Shown one piece after another: positions 60,222 through 64,000 of a stretch of DNA of 64,000 nt. Numbering within the stretch: the first letter of the stretch is position 1; every line of letters begins with the position of its first letter. Position numbers and translations under genes: made by a program. Under the pieces are notes generated by a model. That model saw nothing but the letters and a program-made list of their open reading frames with translations. It made no database searches and had not been told where the DNA came from. Origin of the DNA: Thermomonospora echinospora (GTDB taxonomy: Bacteria; Actinomycetota; Actinomycetes; Streptosporangiales; Streptosporangiaceae); assembly GCF_900108175.1 (NCBI RefSeq), contig NZ_FNVO01000007.1, positions 223,866-287,865 of the forward strand, written 5' to 3'.

Positions 60222-61373
60222 GTGCCGGCGGTCTCCCTGTGGCGCCTGGAGGACACCGCGCGAGAGCCTGGGCGGAGGTCGCCGGTGGCCAGTGGTGCCG
60301 GGAGCAACACCATCCCCGGGACCGGCACGTTCTTCGTCGGCATCGACATCGTGCCGGGCCGTTACCGCTGTGACGACGGCAAGGGCGGCTGGTGGGTGCG
60401 CTTCACCGGCCCGGACGGCGACGACCCGGTGGGCTCCTGGCCACTGCCCGCGGGCCCCACCGAGGTCGAGATCGAACCGACCGACTTCGCGTTCGAGACT
60501 CGGGTGGGCACCTACTGGCGGCTGGTGGCGCCCGGCCACGTCGCCGGGCAGCGGCGGTCTGGCCCCGAGCCAAGGCCGGTGGCCGACCCGACGCTGCGCG
60601 CCGAGCTGGACGGCATCGTGGCGGCCCGCCGGCCGCCGCCGTGGCTGATCCCACTGCTGGTGGTCGCGCTGTTCGCGGGCGGCGCCGCGGTGCTGGGCCC
60701 GCTGTGGCTGCTGTACACCGCACCGGCGGGCATCACCGGCGCGGTCGGCGCGCGGATGGTCGACGACCTGGTGCGCGCCCGGGCGCTGAGCCGCCGCCGC
60801 GACCGCTACCTGGTGCCGGAGGACCTCGACGACGACGGGCGGGCGCTGCTGGCCCGCGCGCAGCAGGCGCTGACGGCCGTCCAGGAGTCGCAGGTCAACC
60901 GGGAGGGGATGCTGGACCCGGTGGACAACGCGGTGACCCTGCCGCGCCAGGAGTGGGAGATCGCCCAGGCGCTGGCCCGGCAGTCGCGGCTGCGCCGCCG
61001 TCAGCACGAGCTGGCCGAGTCGGCCGGGTCGATCCCCGAGGTGGCCGCCGCGATGCGGCCGCTGCACCACAAGCTGGAGCTTTCGGTGCGGGCCGTGACA
61101 CGGCGCGTGGAGGCGCTGGAGCGTTACGCCGAGCGGGCCCGCGCCGCCGACGAGGCGCTGCGCGCCCACCGCCAGCTGGAGAAGCTGGCCGAAGGGGCGC
61201 ACGAGTACGACGAGCTGCTCGCCGAGACCGTCCGCGACGACCTGGCGCTGCCCGTCATCGAACGGCTCGCCGAGCAGGGCGAGGTCCTGGTCCACGTCCT
61301 GCGCGCCCGCCTGGCCGAGGCCGCCGAGGCGGGCGGCGAGCTGCCGGTGTCTCCGCCGGGCAAGGGGGACTGA
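60222..61373 (+). CDS. Membrane protein with coiled-coil C-terminus, unknown function
   Basis: A 383-residue protein. The N-terminal part (about 30-110) is a beta-rich domain with GTFFVGIDIVPGRYRCDDGKGGWWVRF, Trp-rich and possibly carbohydrate- or lipid-binding. Two hydrophobic segments (about 140-180) follow. The C-terminal 200 residues are charged and largely helical (coiled-coil-like), rich in Arg, Glu and Ala. The start is GTG at 60222, with AGAGG 8 bases upstream. I do not recognise the family. It ends 26 bp before a strong terminator shared with the HAD gene. Confidence 0.7.
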   Translation: MPAVSLWRLEDTAREPGRRSPVASGAGSNTIPGTGTFFVGIDIVPGRYRCDDGKGGWWVRFTGPDGDDPVGSWPLPAGPTEVEIEPTDFAFETRVGTYWRLVAPGHVAGQRRSGPEPRPVADPTLRAELDGIVAARRPPPWLIPLLVVALFAGGAAVLGPLWLLYTAPAGITGAVGARMVDDLVRARALSRRRDRYLVPEDLDDDGRALLARAQQALTAVQESQVNREGMLDPVDNAVTLPRQEWEIAQALARQSRLRRRQHELAESAGSIPEVAAAMRPLHHKLELSVRAVTRRVEALERYAERARAADEALRAHRQLEKLAEGAHEYDELLAETVRDDLALPVIERLAEQGEVLVHVLRARLAEAAEAGGELPVSPPGKGD

Positions 61374-61399
61374 GGGGGACCGGGTCTCCGGTGGTCGAA

Positions 61400-61437
61400 C
61401 GTGTCCGCCCGGCCCCGCGCCGGGCCGGGTGGACACG
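61400..61437. terminator. Shared bidirectional terminator hairpin
   Basis: A 16-bp stem with one G-T wobble (arms 61400-61415 and 61422-61437, 6-nt loop) between the stops of the convergent membrane-protein and HAD genes. It can serve both directions. Confidence 0.75.
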
Positions 61438-61505
61438 TCGGCCCCTTGCCCTCTGCACGGACGCGGCGGCGCGGTGGTTCAGCCCGCGCCGCGGCGGTTT
61501 GCGGC

Positions 61506-62111
61506 TCAGGCAGAGCGGGCGTCCAGGGCTCGGCGGACCTGGTCCGGCGAGGTGAACACCTCGGCGCTCATGCCGACCCGGCGGGCGGCCAGCACGTTCA
61601 TCTCGTTGTCGTCGAAGAACAGCACCCGGGACGGCTCGACGCCCAGCCGCCGCGCGCAGATCTGGTAGGCGCGGGGGTCGGGTTTGGCCACACCGATCCG
61701 GCAGGAGTAGGTGAGCGTGTCGAACCGGCTCAGCAGCCGGCCGTGCCGCTCCTCCATCACCGTCACCAGGTCGGCGACGATGTTGGACAGCAGCCCCAGC
61801 CTGTGCCCTTGGTCGGCCAGCTCGGCGACCAGCGCGGCCATCGTCTCGTCGACCTCGCTCCAGCTCTCCAGGTCGGCCTCCACCAGTGCCGCCACGTCGC
61901 CGAAGGCGGTGCCCAGCCGCCCGGCGACCGCCCGCCAGTAGTCCCCGGCCGGCAGGCCCGCGTCATAGGCCGGGCGGCACGCCCAGTAGGCGTCCCAGAA
62001 GGCCGCCGAGCCCTCCGGGACGCCCGCCAGCCCCTCGATATGGCGCTTGGCCCGCTCCGACTGGTCGCAGGCCAGCACGCCGTACAGGTCGAACAGGATC
62101 ACCTCGCACAT
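61506..62111 (-). CDS. HAD-superfamily hydrolase
   Basis: A 201-residue phosphatase-like protein. Motif I is FDLYGVLA, in which the second Asp of the usual DxDG(T/V) is replaced by Tyr; motif II is LLSNI; motif III is the Lys in GVAKPDPRAY; motif IV is FFDDNEMNV. Relatives include epoxide-hydrolase-like and YihX-type phosphatases. With Tyr for the second Asp, true phosphatase activity is uncertain. Start ATG at 62109-62111. It follows the SHMT-like gene by 10 bp and may share its transcript. Confidence 0.88.
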   Translation of the reverse strand: MCEVILFDLYGVLACDQSERAKRHIEGLAGVPEGSAAFWDAYWACRPAYDAGLPAGDYWRAVAGRLGTAFGDVAALVEADLESWSEVDETMAALVAELADQGHRLGLLSNIVADLVTVMEERHGRLLSRFDTLTYSCRIGVAKPDPRAYQICARRLGVEPSRVLFFDDNEMNVLAARRVGMSAEVFTSPDQVRRALDARSA

Positions 62112-62121
62112 GGTGGCGAGC

Positions 62122-63459
62122 CTATGCGCGGCGCGCCTCCTCCCTGATCCGGGCGATGGCCTTGCGGATCGTCGCGGGGTCGGCGTCGCGCAGCAGCAGG
62201 TCGGCCATCAGCGCGGCGACCTGCCGCAGTTCCGGCTCGCCGAGGCCGCGCCGGACCACCTCCTGGGTGCCGATCCGCAGCCCGCGGTCCGGCTCGCCGT
62301 CGGCCTGCCAGGGCAGCCCGATGGCGCTCAGGTAGACGCCGGCCTCGGCCAGCCGCGCCATCGCCGCCCGGCCGCCGCCCAGCGCGGCCACGTCCACCGC
62401 CACGTGGTGGGAGTCGGTGAAGCCCCGGCCCTGGCCCGCGACGGTGAAGCCCTCCTCGCTCAGCGCGGCGGCGAAGTCACGGGCCACCGCGATGCAGCGG
62501 TCGGCGTAGGTCCCGCCGTCGTCGAGGATCTCCGCCGCCGTGACGGCCAGCGGGGCCAGCCGGGCGGCGTCGTAGTTGGCGGTCAGCCCAGGGAAGACCG
62601 CGTCCGACACCTTCTCGGCCAGCGCCGCGTCGTCGGTGGCGATCACCCCGCCGGGCGGGCCGCCGAACGACTTGTAGGTGGAGAACGTCAGCAGGTCGGC
62701 CCCTTCGGCGAGGGGACGCTGGAACCGCCCGGCCGCCACCAGCCCGGCCATGTGCGAGGCGTCGTACAGCAGCACGGCGCCGGCCGCCGAGACCGCCTCG
62801 GCGATCGCCGCCACCCGGTGCGGGAACAGCAGCAGGCTCGCCCCGATCACCACCAGCCGGGGCCGCTCGCGCTCCAGGAAGCCCGGCAGCGCACCGAGGT
62901 CCACGTCGTAGGCGTCCACGTCGTAGGGCAGGTCGACCACGCGCAGGCCGCGTACGCCCGGCGCGCCCACGGCGTGATGGCTGGTGTGGCCGCCCGCCCG
63001 CTCCGGCAGCACCGCGATGGTGTCCCCCGGCTCGGTCAGCGCGGTGTAGACTGCCAGGTTGGACATGGTGGCGCTGTGGCTGCGCACCTCGGCGAACCGG
63101 GCGCCCACCAGCCGGGCCATCAGCGCCGGGGTGAGCACCTCCAGTACGTCCAGCCGGTCGAGGCCGGCCTGGTACTTCTCCCCCGGCCAGCCCATGCTGG
63201 GCCGTCCGCCCACCGGGGCCTCGGCCACCCGGCGGGCGGCCTCGCTCATCACGTTCGTGCCGGCGTAGAGCACGATCCCCTCGTCGTCGAACTGCCGGGC
63301 GTGGCCGTGCAACGCGGCCTCGACCGCGTCCACGACACCGCCCGCCGAGAGGTCGGCCCACAGCCCGCCGAGGTCGGCCGCCACCTGGGAGATCCGGGCC
63401 CGCGCCACCGGCGAGGCCCACGGCGCGATCTCCGGGAACGTTCCATCATGCTGCTCCAT
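62122..63459 (-). CDS. SHMT-like PLP-dependent enzyme
   Basis: A 445-residue fold-type I PLP enzyme resembling serine hydroxymethyltransferase. The PLP lysine is K263 (TFSTYKSFGGPPGG, versus THKTLRGPRGG in GlyA), and D233 and H236 (LYDASHMAGL) match the usual D-x-x-H. The N-terminal tract GTNVMSEAARRV differs from GlyA's TNKYAEGYPGKRYY, although GWPGEKYQAG aligns with the second part of it. It is probably a paralogue with another amino-acid substrate, or a divergent SHMT. The start is the ATG at 63457-63459. Palindromes near 63.6 kb lie upstream. Confidence 0.8.
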   Translation of the reverse strand: MEQHDGTFPEIAPWASPVARARISQVAADLGGLWADLSAGGVVDAVEAALHGHARQFDDEGIVLYAGTNVMSEAARRVAEAPVGGRPSMGWPGEKYQAGLDRLDVLEVLTPALMARLVGARFAEVRSHSATMSNLAVYTALTEPGDTIAVLPERAGGHTSHHAVGAPGVRGLRVVDLPYDVDAYDVDLGALPGFLERERPRLVVIGASLLLFPHRVAAIAEAVSAAGAVLLYDASHMAGLVAAGRFQRPLAEGADLLTFSTYKSFGGPPGGVIATDDAALAEKVSDAVFPGLTANYDAARLAPLAVTAAEILDDGGTYADRCIAVARDFAAALSEEGFTVAGQGRGFTDSHHVAVDVAALGGGRAAMARLAEAGVYLSAIGLPWQADGEPDRGLRIGTQEVVRRGLGEPELRQVAALMADLLLRDADPATIRKAIARIREEARRA

Positions 63460-63582
63460 AAGGACGAACCGTACGGAACCACATGTACCGCGCGCCAGAG
63501 GAGATCGTGTCACGTCCCGGTCGCGCCGGATCGGGACCTTGCCACCGGCGGGTTCGCGGCGTTCCGCCGGGCCCATGAGGCG

Positions 63583-63596
63583 GCCAAACGCTTGGT
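63583..63596. promoter_or_regulatory. KstR2-like palindrome (copy 1)
   Basis: GCCAAACGCTTGGT; its reverse complement ACCAAGCGTTTGGC shares ACCAAGCG with copy 2 and agrees with 12 of its 14 bases. Its outer halves agree with the AnCAAGnnCTTGnT consensus reported for KstR2. It lies 124 bp upstream of the SHMT-like gene, 70 bp (centre to centre) from copy 2. Confidence 0.5.
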
Positions 63597-63652
63597 CGTG
63601 CCGTAACCTGACGGGAATGCCTCCCGCGCGACCTGACCTGACCTGATGGTTG

Positions 63653-63666
63653 ACCAAGCGGTTGGG
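63653..63666. promoter_or_regulatory. KstR2-like palindrome (copy 2)
   Basis: ACCAAGCGGTTGGG, 22 bp before the TetR gene's GTG, preceded by TTGACC. With copy 1 it brackets the divergent promoter region between the SHMT-like and TetR genes; autoregulation is likely. Confidence 0.5.
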
Positions 63667-63687
63667 CGGGCCAGGCATACTGGGGAG

Positions 63688-64000
63688 GTGAAGACGACGA
63701 GCACCGATTCCGGACGGTCGCAGGCCCGGGGGACGGGCGGGGGCGACGGGCGGCGGCGCGGCAGGGGCTCGCCGGGGATGGCGTCGGAGCGGCGTGAGCA
63801 CCTGGTGCGGCTGGCCGCCGAACTGTTCGCCCAGAAGGGCTTCCAGGCCACCACGGTCCGCAACATCGCCGACGAGGCCGGCATCCTGTCCGGCAGTCTC
63901 TACCACCACTTCGACTCCAAGGAGTCGATCGTGGACGAGATCCTGTCGGGCTTCTTCGACGAAATCATGGCCTCCTACCGGGCCGCCATCGACCGCGGCC
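63688..64000 (+). CDS. TetR-family regulator, KstR2-like (5' part, cut by window edge)
   Basis: 104 codons are visible, from the GTG at 63688-63690 to the right edge. After a Gly/Arg-rich tail of about 30 residues the TetR HTH is clear: RREHLVRLAAELFAQKGFQA, then TTVRNIADEAGILSGSLYHHF and DSKESIVDEIL. The SGSLYHHFDSKE stretch resembles KstR2, which represses part of the cholesterol-ring catabolism regulon in mycobacteria. The ligand-binding domain is outside the window. A CATACT -10-like box lies 6 bp before the GTG, so it may be leaderless; a closer ATG at residue 31 is also possible. Confidence 0.85.
   Translation, partial: MKTTSTDSGRSQARGTGGGDGRRRGRGSPGMASERREHLVRLAAELFAQKGFQATTVRNIADEAGILSGSLYHHFDSKESIVDEILSGFFDEIMASYRAAIDRG

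Overview
The window is about 64 kb of very GC-rich DNA with GTG/TTG starts, four-base stop/start overlaps, U-less hairpin terminators and several leaderless genes. This is typical of an actinomycete. A nitrate/nitrite-sensor 'conservon' operon (Roadblock, DUF742, small GTPase), a tandem IclR regulator next to pcaHG, Pth2-type and SCO6745-type proteins and Trp-rich small proteins suggest the Streptosporangiales, perhaps Thermomonosporaceae. That family-level placement is inference. No rRNA, tRNA, CRISPR array, integrase or insertion sequence was recognised.

0.5-7 kb (minus strand): rimO (cut by the left edge), a RodZ-like HTH membrane protein, ftsK, RNase J and dapA. 7-20 kb: a mixed block of mostly metabolic and regulatory genes lying between dapA and dapB. 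It holds a membrane-anchored GH18-like protein, a divergent EamA transporter/MocR regulator pair whose start codons overlap, a CGNR zinc-finger protein, a GNAT acetyltransferase, a DHA2-type MFS exporter, menA, a membrane protein, uracil-DNA glycosylase, an orphan ModA lipoprotein, an SCO6745-family protein and a transglutaminase-like protein overlapping dapB. 20-35 kb (minus strand): the classical translation/RNA superoperon in order rimP-nusA-ylxR-infB-DUF503-rbfA-nrnA-like-truB-ribF-rpsO-pnp-M16 peptidase, followed by a 4-TMS holin-like protein and dapB, with hairpins at several gene ends.

35-47.7 kb: two consecutive ferritin-like (DUF4439) genes, adenosine deaminase, a decayed TetR remnant, a pentapeptide-repeat protein, a flippase-like membrane protein with a CRP-type box upstream, the conservon operon, a coupled flavin reductase/acyl-CoA dehydrogenase pair, a Trp-rich small protein and a Pro/Gln-rich membrane protein. 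47.7-59.4 kb: a probable acid/aromatic catabolic region. It has an AMP-dependent acyl-CoA ligase, a five-gene branched-chain-type ABC importer whose junctions all overlap by four bases (livK-G-F-H-M), a divergent PaaX regulator, a double-IclR regulator, pcaHG and a PcaD-PcaC fusion (pcaL). pcaB is missing from this cluster. 59.4-64 kb: a Pth2-like hydrolase, an unknown membrane protein, a HAD hydrolase, an SHMT-like PLP enzyme and the 5' end of a KstR2-like TetR gene (cut by the right edge), with two related palindromes between the last two.

The most unusual points are the overlapping start codons inside a symmetric promoter/operator at 9.8 kb, the two matching palindromes near 63.6 kb, the tandem IclR regulator with its GAAC-N4-GTTC box, the dapB/transglutaminase coupling and the 29-bp minisatellite upstream of rimO. 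Start sites were chosen from ribosome binding sites, overlaps and family knowledge, without database searches.
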